Source of the DNA: Catenaria anguillulae PL171
Taxonomy: Eukaryota; Blastocladiomycota; Blastocladiomycetes; Blastocladiales; Catenariaceae
Assembly (NCBI GenBank): GCA_002102555.1
Contig: MCFL01000077.1
Location: 1 to 64,000 of the forward strand
Length of the DNA: 64,000 bases
Direction of reading: 5' to 3'
The first letter of the stretch is position 1, and every line of letters starts with the position of its first letter. Below, in pieces: positions 34,827 to 46,497 of the stretch. The notes beneath the pieces are model-generated. The model had not been told where the DNA came from and did no database searches. It was given only the letters and a program-made list of their open reading frames with translations. The translations under genes were made by a program, and so were the position numbers.

Positions 34827-35534
34827 TTACAATGTCGACCGCAAAGCATGATACTCACCCTGCCTCAACGCCCATACCGTCGACCCTTGCGACTCGGCAT
34901 TCCTCAAATCCAAATGGTCGACATGATTGACCGTCACGTACACCAACCCGAAATGGCTCGACACCTTGGCAAGGTCGCTTGACGGGACGGCATCACTCGT
35001 TTTTGAATCCAAGTACGTCTGCTTGGCTGCTGGCGATTGTACAGCCCACATGCGCTCACGGACTTGCTGCCAATTGACCTTGCTCGAAGTTGCCGTCGAA
35101 ACTGTCGAAGCGTTTCCATCGACCACCACACCAACACCGGACAGTCGAAACTGCTCGCGCGAATGCGAAAAGTACCAGCACACCTCGACCAGTGGATTGT
35201 CCTTGATTTCCGTCACCTTGCGGGTCCGCAAATCGGTCACAAACAGTAAATGGACAAGCTCATCTTGAGCCGCAGCTACCGAATGCGGCGATGTCTTGAT
35301 CCAATCATCGGCAAAGTGCGCAGTCCCATTGGCAACGAGACCACGAAATACGACAGTGCGGACTCGGGGTGCCCACGACGGCGATTGAAGAGGCGATGCT
35401 GGGGTGGAGATTGTCCCGCAGGTTGCGAGCTGAACGTATTTGACTGGATGGCCCAGGACTGCAAAGTTGCTGGCCAAGGAAGCGTGAAGACGGTCGATCC
35501 AGCGGTGGGCGGACATGGTGGACATGGTGGACAT
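34827..35534 (-). CDS. Alr4036-type pyridoxamine 5'-phosphate oxidase-like FMN-binding protein
   Basis: Frame from ATG 35534 (three tandem ATG codons in MSTMSTMSAHRW) to 34827, 235 aa. Family blocks: VKYVQLATCGT, RVRTVVFRGLV, LLFVTDLRTRKVTEI, NPLVEVCWYFSHSREQFRLSG, then FGLVYVTVNHVDHLDL. These match the Alr4036 FMN-binding domain family of fungi and cyanobacteria, a split-barrel flavoprotein group of uncertain substrate. The usual C-terminal W...RL.P end is not seen. A GTGAGT donor inside VWALRQGEYH suggests a last exon lower down (34.6-34.8 kb), so the final 10 residues are unsure. Confidence 0.8.
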   Translation of the reverse strand: MSTMSTMSAHRWIDRLHASLASNFAVLGHPVKYVQLATCGTISTPASPLQSPSWAPRVRTVVFRGLVANGTAHFADDWIKTSPHSVAAAQDELVHLLFVTDLRTRKVTEIKDNPLVEVCWYFSHSREQFRLSGVGVVVDGNASTVSTATSSKVNWQQVRERMWAVQSPAAKQTYLDSKTSDAVPSSDLAKVSSHFGLVYVTVNHVDHLDLRNAESQGSTVWALRQGEYHALRSTL

Positions 35535-38500
35535 GGAGCAGAGCCTGGGAACGTTAGACGGAAGCTGACGGCGCTGTATTGCTTTGGCTTAATTGGTTTA
35601 TACGGTTGTTGCGTGCACAGTAAAGAGTTTGACAAGTTTTGGTTGATGCAACGTCTCGGTCCGTCGCGGTTTGCGACAGGCGGAACGTCGGCCGTGCTTC
35701 ACAAAGCGATGCGCTGTCCTTCCACAACCGGGGAAAGGACACAAAATCTGACAGTGGACTCAGAAAAACAACAACAAGAATCACGTGCAACCATTCATTC
35801 ATGATGTATCCGTGTACGCCCTCTCGACTTGCTCGCTCATTCGGTCCAATAGTTCAGATCGGTACTGATCAAGTGAGACAGAACTCAGGGAAGAAGGATT
35901 CGGATGGCTGTGTTGCCAAACGTGCTCAGCAACAGCGACAACGGCAACCCCACAGTCCGACCCTAATCAATGAGGATGCAGTATACGATCAGTTCCAGGA
36001 GTGCTCCAATTGTCAAGAAAGCCAACCAAGTCGCGCACCGTTGATTTGCTGAGGACAGGTGCCATTCTGAATGGAGCAAGCGCTCGAAGGCCACCCAAGG
36101 AGTCGCGAGACAATCTTGGCAAGAGAGGCGGCAGGTCGGCTGTTGTGGGACATCATGCTGTCGTGATGGATGAAGACTCGATTGGGAACGTCAGCCACAA
36201 GGGTAGACCTGGAAAAGCAGCGGTGCGGCAACAACTCTGTCAGCGTAATGACTGGCATTTCAGTCAGTCCCACGCCCATTTACCAATGAGTCCCGCCAAA
36301 TCCATGCCCAGAAACGTTGTTGACAGGCAGTACAATCAGGTCACAGGTAAAGATGGCGTGGTCGTGTCCGAGAATGCTACGAATGGCGTCTGAATCTGTA
36401 CATGCAATAGAGGACTAGAACCATGAGCGAGCGATGCAACGCTTGCCGATGGAACAACTGACGCAAGTGCACCTTCAATCGATAACAATAGCCGGGAGAT
36501 GCTTGGCTCAATCAACGCGATGGAGCTCGAATGTCCTTGATGCCGCTTCTCGTACTGTTGGAAGAGCCTTTGGAGCAAACCATTCATACATACAAAATCA
36601 GCCGCAGATCCACCCAATGAAGAACTAATGTTGGTCACACATAGTCAACGGACTCAAAGAACACAGCGATTACAGCATCAGTGAGCCAGTTGCTTGGGCG
36701 CAAGGAGACAATATCCGAGTGGTACGCGCTGGCATTGCCAATTGTGAAAATTAAACGGTCTTGCGAGTCCATTGCGATGGGTTAGCTATTGCCTCGGTGC
36801 TGATTCAGAGCGACGGAGTATCGCCGTAGTTGAGTTGATTAGCAGAAGCAGAGCAGCAGCAGATCGACGGCTCCTTCTTCTTCCGCAAGTATACGTGAAT
36901 GCAGATGTGAATGGTCAGAAGAATGCAGATTGATGAATGCCTCATTCTTTTTTGTGTCGTGAAACATTATTTACTTAACATGCGAGAGTGAAATCACATC
37001 TTTTTTCATCTTCCAAACCTGCCACATGCAGTCAACTTTTTGCACATACTGTATCTTGGCGAGATCCCAAGCCTTGAATATCGGGGAACCAGAGTCATCC
37101 ATTCGAAAAGCGCTCCAATTGATCGCAATCACAAATGTCCGACTCTGTTGGTTCTCTGATTGCTTCCGAAAAGCCGACCGTGATCTCATCGACTCGAAGT
37201 TCTACGGAGAGTCCTGTGGCGCGATACCCCTGAATGTGAAAGTAAAGCAGCAGACTCGGTAACCGATCACCGATTTTGAAGAATTGCAAGTCCCGAAACA
37301 GCCAGCAATCCCTTGCCGTCGCCAGCATCGGACACAGCTTTCGTTGATGTTCTCCCAGCTTGGTTTGGTATGTCACCGAGAACCCCCCGCCCACTTTGCC
37401 GCAATCATGTTGCCCTTTTATCGCCTACCATCCCTCACTTTCACTCCTCTTTGAACTGCTGGCTTTTCCTCATTTTCTTGTGATGTCCATGCAATCTGTC
37501 CCCACGATTCGGCGACCGTTACACCCCATCCTTGACAACAAAAAACCAGGAGAGCCGAGATCCAGCTCGCTAGCTCGCTGGTCGGTCCTGCGACCTATTT
37601 TTCGCTTCGTTGCAATTCCCAAAGATCCTGGCGCCCCGCTGGCCGGCCTCTGTATTCATTCACACTCCCGCTATTTACTGGTCGTTGAGGTGAGATTCAA
37701 TAAGTAATCACCACGGTCTCGTTGGCACCATACGTAAACCCGCTCGCTGATCGTTGAGCAGGCTCTGGCGCCTGCTATGGACCTTCAGACATGAAATTCT
37801 AGACCCCGGCGTCCTTTTTGACACCTCTTCGCCTCGCAACGACATGATACCCTTGGCCGCCTTCTTTCTCACCTGCACAACTTATTTCCACGCTGATGCA
37901 CATGTCCCGCATGACCGCCATTTGCAATGCCTACCCACTTCTCCCTTTTTTGCCTGTTCCCCCCCCCCCTCCCTCTGCCTCTCAAGTCTGCAACATTCCT
38001 CCTCCTCACTGCCCACCCTCTCTTGGCGTCATCTGTGCCCTAAGAGTGAACGATCGGCCAAGCCCGCCAATTGAGGACGTTTGTTCGAACGTTGACAGCA
38101 CGGTATGTTGCAGTGTGTGTGGAGACCCAAAGCGTGTGTCGAAGCGATTCCGAGATGCATCATCCTTCAAGCACGACGCTTCGGTCAGTGTTGTGGTGGC
38201 CCTTGACGCGTCGTGTCGGTGAGCTGAGTGACTGTGATCGGACATGGTTTCCATGAGGTACATCGCTCAATGTCTAACACCGGGGCCTTACTTGGCAGAT
38301 ATCAACCCTGGCACGAGCGCCGCCACCGTAGTCCTCCGCCAATTCAAGGGCCGGCGCGCTTGTTCACCATTGTGTTCGTGTTTGCACCTTCGGCAGTTGC
38401 ACTTTGCAACTGCTACAACTGACAGCCGTATCGATCTATCGCGAATGGATGCGAACTTACCCGTGGCCGTGGTGACTCAGATTTTGTTCAATTTTCATCT

Positions 38501-38557
38501 CCGAATTCGAAACGCAGCCATTCCGAGCAACAATCTCGTTGCCAGCGACCCGACACC
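35535..38557. other. 3 kb without a firm gene; possible minus-strand gene remnant at 36.97-37.39 kb
   Basis: Mostly short ORFs. On the minus strand two overlapping frames, 37394-37095 and 37189-36971, look protein-like (DCWLFRDLQFFKIGDRLP and NWSAFRMDDSGSPIFKAWDL) but need a frame change to join, so they may be a decayed gene of unknown family. A C-run of 13 lies near 37961-37973. The stretch before 38558 is the probable leader of the GATA gene. Confidence 0.35.
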
Positions 38558-41552
38558 ATGGATCTCTGGCTCATCGCAAACACCAATACCGGCCATGTCT
38601 TGGCCTCTTCGCACAAGCTGCGACCTGCCGCCGTTCCCACCTTCGCCACGCCAGACCCACCGGCTGCTGATCCAGCATCGTTGACCCAGCATATCACCAC
38701 CGAGCTGGATGTCTCCGCTCAGGGGCAACATACACCCCGCTCGGCCTCGGCCGCCGATCCGTCTCCCTCCGTCACGTCCACTTCGTCCTCATCGCTTTCC
38801 ATTGCGAGAACGACAGCGACAGCTCCGCCTCCAAGCTTAAAACCGACCCTGTCCAGCTCCGGTAAGGCGCCTCAGCTTTGGTTGCCCGACCTTGCTCCTG
38901 ACAGCAAGACCCGCGAGCAACTTGCAAAGATGCTTTTCAATGTCCCGCGCCGACCAGTGCCAGGACCCGTTCCCGAGTGCACGTACGTGCCCTGATTGAT
39001 TTCTTTCTTTCGCCAACGGTCGAGAGCATGGCGATTCACCTGCTTCCCTTCCCTGTTTCACTTTCCACAGGCTGACACTTTCGACCGTTATATTCCGCCA
39101 TTTACCGCAATCTCACATCCAGGACGAGTGTCACTGGATTTCATTCAACGCTTGGGCTACATTTATTTCGAGCTCGTTGAGCTTGGTTGTTTTTCATTCA
39201 CTTTCTGGTACGCCAAAGTCAACCAACCGAAACATGTTCAGAGTGGCCAATCTGATATGTCTCACTCAAATCACGCATTCGCAGACGTTCCGCGGGCAAT
39301 TCGGTACGCCGAAATATCGCCGTACGAGTTGGCGGCTGCATTGGATGAGGTTGTTGGGAGCGAGGTGGGACAGGGCGACGGCTGCGGTTTGGATCCATCG
39401 TTTCAGTTGGTACGGGCCTTGACAAATGCGGTTGTCTACTTATGGCAGCCAGCCTTGCCTCAGCTGACAACCGCTCATTGCATTGAAATAGTATACCCGA
39501 GACTTGCATTTGCTTCATGCCGTCCCTCGTTTATCGCTCGCACGGTTGACTGGGTTGCAATGGCCTCCTCCAAACGACAATGCGCAGTCGCTCTTATTTG
39601 CACACTTGTTTTTACCCGGTACGCGCCCTAGGTACACCCTGGGTTAATTGATTGTTCGGGGACGCGGGTGATCTCAATCACATCTGACCCTTACCGATCC
39701 TGCAGATTGCGCGCCCGACTATGAGCAACTTTGCCATGACATGCATTCGCTTTCCATCGGCCGCTCGAACAACCGCCACGCACAGTGCTTGCACCAAATC
39801 ATGTCGGCTGGATACTCGGTGGCTCAGGTCCACACTCGACTTCTTGTCATGCAATCACATCTACTGGTCGTCATGCATCCATCCAACCATCGCGGTGTGT
39901 ACACGTTCAATCCCGGTAATCAACAGCAGTCGGCCCACTTGATGATGTCCGACACCCACTTCCAGTCGCTCTTGATGGCCCATCAGCCACCGCAGTCACA
40001 GTATCAACCCGTGTTTCCTCAGCACCCGAACGATTTACCGAGTGCTTTCTCGGAGCACTTGTACCACTTTCCTCCGACCAGTCAATTACCGCTGGCTGTC
40101 GCATTGCCCGCGAGGCCAAATCACGAGCACGATCCACAGCAATCACTTCCCCCGCCGCCCCAGCATTCCTCTCCTCCTGCGGCTGACCAAACCCAGGACC
40201 AACAGCGTGGTCCGACGCCTGCATCGACTCGTGCGCCAGCTGAAAGCACCGCCTCGCGCTTGACCACGTCGCCCGCATCGTCGGAATCGGTTGTGACGTC
40301 GAAAGCGAAACGCTCGCAGGCGCGACGCAACTCGCCGCCGCCGGAGCAATGCTTGCATTGTGGCAAGACGGAGAGCAGGGAATGGAGGCGTGGGCCCGAT
40401 GGAAGTAAATGCTTGTGGTACGTGTCGCAATAGGCGTGTCGCTATTGGTCTGCGTGGTTGACACGGACCTTGGCTTCGTTTTACAGCAACGCATGTGGAT
40501 TGCGGCATTACCGCGCTCAACGCAAACTTGCGGATCGCAATTCCGCTGCCGTTGGTAATACTGGTTCTGTTGAGGAATCAGTCCGGTCACAGCGCGCAGT
40601 AAAACGTGATACCCCTCCTTTGTCGGCACCCGAGCTCCATTTGCATTCACATGCTTCTGACGCGGTCGCGACCGCCGGAACGACATACCCACCATCTGCT
40701 CTGGTCAAGACGGAGCACTGGTCGCCTCCTTCATCCCAACCCGACGAATCTGCTGCGCCGCATGAATCGACTGATCTGACACCGCGGAGCCAGATAACCC
40801 AGCTGACGCAGCTGCACAGTGTTTCGCACTTGTTTGCAAGCCCTCCCCTTTCCATGTCGCAGAGCTTGCTTGCCTCTCCGAGCTCGATTATTGCCGGATA
40901 CCTTGGGCTCGACGTGACTCGGCTGCTGTCATCAACTCATCCGGACCGCCCATCGCAAGAGTCTGGACAAAGCGAGCCAAACATGGATGGAACGGATCAC
41001 GCAGCGCACCGGGCCGCCGATGCTTCCCACAATGCGCTCGTGCGACAGGTGCCTCGGTCACCCTCACAAATCGAGTTTCACGGACGCACTGAGCGCCGCG
41101 TTGACTCGAGCGCCGACGACATGGGCCTGGTGGCGCCTCCGGACTCAATCGACGATCATGACTCGCATTACCTTGAGACGCCCATGCAGTTGAGCACGAT
41201 GCCAGCGTCCACGTTTGCATCTCCGCTGCGCCCTCAACGCTTCCATCCGTACCTCTTTTCGTCTCCCACGACCCGCCCGGGTCGTGCTTTGCGCGGTCCC
41301 ATCTCGCCGCAACAATCTCAGCAATTATTCCCGCCACCGCAGGATCCCGTCTTGGTGGATCCGTTTGCCAGTATGATAGGATACGCCCTTCCGTCGCTGG
41401 CACCAATCACGAGGGCTGTCTCTGGTTCCAGTTCATTGTTCCCTGAAGGGCATGTGACGCCATCTTCCGCGGCTTGGCATGGCGAACGCGAAGGTGAGAC
41501 AGTGCCAAGGCATCAACAACGAGTTTTTCTTGGTGGGCAATCGACCGAGTGA
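38558..41552 (+). CDS. GATA-type zinc-finger transcription factor
   Basis: Six exons: 38558-38982, 39071-39207, 39285-39409, 39492-39618, 39706-40417, 40487-41552 (introns 69-88 nt, all GTACG donors), 863 aa. The finger CLHCGKTESREWRRG...CLCNACGLRHYRAQ is completed by the last intron: Cys 487, 490, 509 and 512, a C-x2-C-x18-C-x2-C spacing, with one extra Cys at 507. Before it is a Gln/Pro-rich stretch (about 360-480); after it are Ser/Pro-rich disordered sequences. Exons 2-5 encode a compact region (ECHWISFNAWATF, IRYAEISPYELAAALDEVV, LFLPDCAPDYEQLCHDM) that I cannot assign. It is probably a nuclear regulator of nitrogen, iron, light or development; which one cannot be said. Confidence 0.85.
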
Positions 41553-42006
41553 TGAGGGAAGGCGCGGCCGGCCGAGCGGACCGGCCGATGGGCCGAGGTT
41601 CATTTACATGTTACTCCAAGGAGCTGGTGTGTGTGTGTTTGCGTTTGATGGACGTGCACTGGTCGCTGTGTTGTTTTCTATTGTCGATATTACGTTTTTC
41701 ACGTGTTTACATGCCCACTTCCCACATTCAAGGTGTAGTCATTCTTTCATACCAGGATGTTTCTGTCCATTCAATCCTACCATTCATTCAAACCGCGGAC
41801 GGAAACTCTTCTACTTCATGTTCAAGTGACTTTGAATAGCCGAGCGTTGTCAGCCGCAACCAGAATCGCTGTGGCAAGTAAGTAATCAGAGGAATGGATT
41901 TATGAATGCGATATCTTCTTTATGATCAATGGAACGGAAACAAGGCACAATATGGGACAGTGACGACGAAGAGGAGCCCAGTCCACGCGAGCGAACGAAG
42001 CACAGC
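41553..42006. other. short intergenic region
   Basis: Tail-to-tail spacer between the GATA factor and the Egh16-like gene. No gene seen. Confidence 0.45.
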
Positions 42007-42750
42007 TTACTGCTGGGCAGCCTTCTTGCCCGCGCCCTTCTTCTTGCCTTGGCCCCTGGCCTTTTTGCCCTTGCCCTTACCCTTCTTCGCCTTCCCCTTC
42101 TTACCCTTGGCCGCAACTTGGCGCTTTCCTCCCTTCTTACCCTTCTTGCCCGCCTTCTTGCCCTTCTTTGCACCACCAGCCGCCTTCTTTCCTGCACCCT
42201 TCTTTGCGCCGCCGTCGGCTTGCTTCTTTGCCGCGCCTCCAACCGCCTTCTTGGCACCGCCAGCGGCGCCACCAGCACCCGTTGTGATGGGCGCACACGA
42301 TCCGAACCCGGCGGGTTGCGTGACTTGAAGCAGGCAAGTGGGGTTGCACTGAAGCGATGCGGGGATGTCGACCGTGAATTGGGCCTCTTGGTTGCGCGCA
42401 CTGCTCAGAATACCGCGCTGGCCAGGAACTTGCTCCGTGACGGTCAGAGGAACATCGAACGAGTCACCGGTGCCCGTGGTGTCAACGCGGGCAGTCACGG
42501 GACCAGCACCATCGCCATTGCGGATGCGCCACGTGAAGGTTGCAGCTTGGCCAGGAGTCACTTGTTGCGGGGTGGCATTGGCAAGTGCGCCGGCCACATC
42601 GTTGGTGCCGCAGGGGCGGTTGGCGTTGACACGCACGTCATTGTCGACGAGGGCAGCGGGTTGGATCAGGCGTCCATGAGCGTTGACTGAGGGAGATGCC
42701 ACCAGGGCAATTGCAAGAGCGGCGATGAGGGAAGGCTTGAAAGAGGACAT
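42007..42750 (-). CDS. secreted Egh16/MAS-like protein with Lys/Gly/Ala-rich tail
   Basis: Single exon from ATG 42750, 247 aa. Signal peptide about 1-24 (IAALAIALVASPSVNA), so the mature protein would begin with His-Gly-Arg-Leu, as in many Egh16/MAS proteins. The core (about 25-155) has the family pattern RPCGTNDVAGALANAT, GQAATFTWRI, GDGAGPVTARVD, PLTVTEQVPGQRG, FTVDIPASLQC and GFGSCAPI, with four Cys (47, 135, 139, 152). Family members are secreted proteins linked to host or substrate contact in fungi; their biochemistry is unsettled. The last 90 or so residues are almost only Lys, Gly and Ala (for example KKGKKAGKKGKKGGKR), which is not usual for the family. The family call is from remembered pattern. 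Confidence 0.75.
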   Translation of the reverse strand: MSSFKPSLIAALAIALVASPSVNAHGRLIQPAALVDNDVRVNANRPCGTNDVAGALANATPQQVTPGQAATFTWRIRNGDGAGPVTARVDTTGTGDSFDVPLTVTEQVPGQRGILSSARNQEAQFTVDIPASLQCNPTCLLQVTQPAGFGSCAPITTGAGGAAGGAKKAVGGAAKKQADGGAKKGAGKKAAGGAKKGKKAGKKGKKGGKRQVAAKGKKGKAKKGKGKGKKARGQGKKKGAGKKAAQQ

Positions 42751-44567
42751 GGTGTGTGGTTGTGGTTGGGAGCAGGTGAGGGAATTTGAGAAGACCGACC
42801 AGCGGATGGGTAGACAGATGAGGGTGGGATGGAGATCATGGGAAGGGACGTTCCAGCAGGGCGTGCATGCCTATTTGTATGCTTGAATGTTTGCTGGGGC
42901 GATTCTCTTTTGTTGCCATTCCAGCAGACATCGCTATAGACACCATGCTTCTGCCGTCATCAATGTCTCGGTACGTCGGGATCTAGCTCCATGCCTTCCG
43001 TTTAGAACATGTGGTTCTTTCAACATTTGGCGCATGGCATGTGGGCTGGGATCCCCACGAGGTTCATGTCATGAATGTATATGGCTGGGTGTCGTGCTTT
43101 CAGGCTGGCTTGGTGGGAATCCAACGACGCGTCGATTCCTTCATTTCAGAAGAGCCATTTTCCAACTGCACGGCAGCCCATTTGCACTTCATGAATTGTA
43201 GGCTCGTGAGGGATTTTCTTCTTTGACGCAGAAAGAGGGCCTGATCATCGAGTCGATCACGCACAGCGTCCTCGCCAGACATGGGCGAACTGGCCGCTGA
43301 CATGTCATGAACACTTGCCATGTCAACAATGAAAGAAGCTCAAAGCAGAGCAATGGTCAGCCGGTTCTGCAAGGAAACGTGACCGCCCTGTCGGGTGTAT
43401 CATTGTAAAGAGAGAATTCATGCTGGCAGCTATTTCAACGTACCCGTCAAGCGCGGGCGGCAGAAACCCTATTGGTAGCAAGATTATGAATGGCGTCTGC
43501 AGAATTCCAAAATACTACCATTCAAGCACAAACTGAGCCTTTCGTGCATTCATTGAGCGAAATAAAGCAATCATCATTCACTCGTCGCGACAGTTGAGAA
43601 GAATTGGATGTCGGCGAAATGTTACCAAGGCCGACGGGCAGGAATTCGGCGCATGCTGGTCCTGCTCGGGAAGCGTAAAGACATATTGCCTTATGCATCA
43701 CTGTGGGGTGGGATGAAAGAATTCATGCGCTGAGGAAGTGGTCTGCATAACAACTTCGATTTGCACTCTCGTGGACTGTTGGCAACCGCAGCTAAAGCAG
43801 CCGTCGCTTCCGTCTTGTACGCCAGGTACAACAGAGTAAACCGATCCCATCGTCGTTTGGAAAAGATTGCAGATGCACATGATCGTTGTAGCGCCAGCGC
43901 GGCAACGGCCCATTGATATGTCGGAAGTATGACTCAGATTCGTCGATCAGCTGCCAACGAACTGGGTAACAAAGAAGCCCGGGTGACAGCCAAGTACAAA
44001 GCGCACTGTTCATGTGTACATTTGAGGCTACCTGTATGTATGTCAGGAAACGTAAGAGGGCTGGCTGGGATATGTGTCGCTGACCCGCGCCTAAGGCGAA
44101 AAGAATCCGAGAGATATGAGGTAATTCGACTTGCAGAATCCGACAGTCAACAGTAGTAGGCGACGAATGGTTGAAAGGTTACTGTGGATTGTACTGACTC
44201 CACCAAACGGCGCGAACGAATACTACGATACGTCTTCGATCATGAGGTATATTCAAGTAGTGAGGCGAGACAGAAGCAAGAGCTTGAGCACCAGTCAGCA
44301 CGAGCACTGCCGTTCAAGTCGAATGAATTGATGGATCAAGAAAGTTGCGACAAAAGATGTTTCGTTCTCATTTTTGACTTTCTCGCGATCTGATGTGCTG
44401 TCTGTATAACTTAGACAAAGACTATTCGCAATAGACTTGTGGCAGACAGTCCGAAACAGATAGTTCCCAACATTGTGTCGAGAAGCTTTGCTTCAAAATC
44501 GCCGAGGTACGAGCATCCTGTCAATATGGAACAGCGAACGACGGAAAACAAGAAACAACAGACTCGA
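42751..44567. other. 1.8 kb without a recognised gene
   Basis: Short ORFs on both strands with no family resemblance. It includes the promoter side of the Egh16-like gene and the 3' flank of the channel gene. Confidence 0.5.
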
Positions 44568-46182
44568 TTACATTCCCCGAGCGACTTTTGCCTTGAGTCG
44601 CCGGTCCAGCATCTCGGTCAATGTGTTGGCAATACTGAAATGCGTTTGCTGACACCGGTACATGGAGTTTTCCAAGTGGTATTGAGTCACCATGAATGCT
44701 TCAAACCACGTCAGATTGCAAGCAAGATGGGTCATGGGTACGACTTCGTCGTGGCTGTGATGGGAGATTGCGTCAAGTGGTGAGAAGTCGGCAGGTCGAC
44801 GAGCTCGTCAAGAATTATGTGAAATAATGTGCGTACCGAAGAGTTCCGGCGAGTGATTCAAGAATCTTTTGCATGTTTTGGTTACTCGACAGGTCCTGGA
44901 GAAAATGGACCAAGAAGGTAAGGAGAGGGCAAATGAAAAGGATGACAGGAATGCGGCGGGCTTTTCACATACCGTACGAGCCAAGAGTTCCCTCATATCG
45001 TTGCGTTGCTTGTCCCGGAATGCTTCCTTCTTTTCACGCTGGGCGGCAAGGCGAATGCGCAGCTGGTTGGCACGATCGGCCTCTGACGCTTCTTCAATGT
45101 TTTCGCAGATGACTCCAATAAACACTGTGCGATATGAACATGCGGCAAGTCAGTCTCCTCAAACGGGCTCAATTCGCTGCAGTGTTATCGTACTATTGGT
45201 GAAGATGAAATTGCTGATGACCATGAAGATAATGCTATAAAACTCGGACCCGACGTAGCCGTCTTGGGTCAACCCGGTCTGCACGTCGGTCCATCCGGAA
45301 CTCTATTCAACGCAGCATGGTACTCCATCAGCGCAAACCCAAAGATCGTCGGGAAGATAAAAAACGCTATACCGTAATGTAGTACATGAGAGATAACATG
45401 GATGCGCCCAACGTGCTGAAATCGTCGGAATTGGTGCGATTGTCGACACCAAACAAGTAGTAACCCATGACGGCAAAGATGAAGGTGAATGCAAACAAGC
45501 AGGCCAAAATATCGAGCACCGATTTTCGTAACGTGTGCAGGAGAGCATTGACAATAATCTGCAGCCGACGGACCGAAGAAATGGACCGGAACGATCGCAA
45601 TGCACGCAAAGAGCGGAACACACGCAAGAAGGTCAAGTTGCCCAACCCGGCACCAAGAAGCGAAAGGGCGAACTGAACCACAGAAATGACCAGAATGACA
45701 AAGTCAAACTTATTATAAGCCGATCTCCAGTATCCCCGCGGGTCGATGAAGATCTTGAGAATGAATTCGATGAGGTAAATGGAGAGGAAAATGAGATCGG
45801 TGTAAAGTGAGTAGTCGGTTTGGTCGTCCGGGAGCGACGTGTCGATGCCAATGGTGATGCAGTTGGCAAAAATGACGAGCAACATAAAGTTTGAAAAGTA
45901 TTTTGAGTAGACAATTCGGCTTAGGTACACCCGCATGCGGCGCAACTCGTGTGCGCGGTACTTTGAGCGAGAGGTGCCAATGGCGACGGCAGCGGCAATG
46001 GCGGCGTCAATGTCATCGGGCGAGTCGGCGCCATTCGGGTTGGTGGGCGGCTCGAGAAACTCGTCGGCACGGACTTCGGGTGAGAGACCTCGGGCAGCAA
46101 ACTCTTGTAGGAGGCGGGTGCCGCGTTGCGACGCCTTGGTGATGCCCCATCCACCAAAAGGTGTTGCTCCGCCCGCTACCAT
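44568..46182 (-). CDS. CatSper-like single-domain voltage-gated cation channel
   Basis: Five exons: 46182-45373, 45302-45194, 45124-44973, 44895-44837, 44754-44568 (introns 69-82 nt), 438 aa. One six-helix domain: S1 near 95-115 (NFMLLVIFANCITIGI), S2 near 127-145, S3 near 159-176 (FDFVILVISVVQFAL), and an S4 with Arg at every third position (FLRVFRSLRALRSFRS). A pore loop made across the first splice, MYYITSSGWTDVQTG, is followed by S6 SIIFMVISNFIFTNMFIGV. After S6 comes a charged coiled coil (RIRLAAQREKKEAFRDKQRN) and a C-terminal helix. One domain of four, with a C-terminal coiled coil, is the CatSper alpha layout, known in some flagellated fungi. ATG 46182 is the first in frame. Confidence 0.82.
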
Positions 46183-46497
46183 GATGCCGGATGTAGTGAG
46201 TGTGAGTGCCTGGGCTGAGGAAAATGTGAAGAGCACTGACGAGCGGACTGTGTTGCTCAAGCTTTCATCCACTACAATGCCATGTGCTGCATGTGGCTAT
46301 CAGCCCCTCGTGGTGGCCATGGGAAGGTCCACCAAGCGGGCTGGATTCGCCGCGTACGCGTCGGATCGGCGGCCTCCAGACGTGAGCTGCCGCCTGATGA
46401 CTTCAAGTTGCCACGGACTGGATTCGTGGAGACATGCCATAGGGCACAAGCACAGCACGCTATACTTACATGAAAAGCCATGTATGTCAATTACATA
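46183..46497. promoter_or_regulatory. divergent promoter region between channel and MavL-like genes
   Basis: 315 bp between opposed start codons. The channel frame is open some way into it but without an ATG. No motif assigned. Confidence 0.4.

Noticed and set aside
42007..42750. Lytic polysaccharide monooxygenase, from the mature N-terminal His
   Set aside because: There is no second His anywhere in the protein, so no histidine brace; the core fits Egh16/MAS better.
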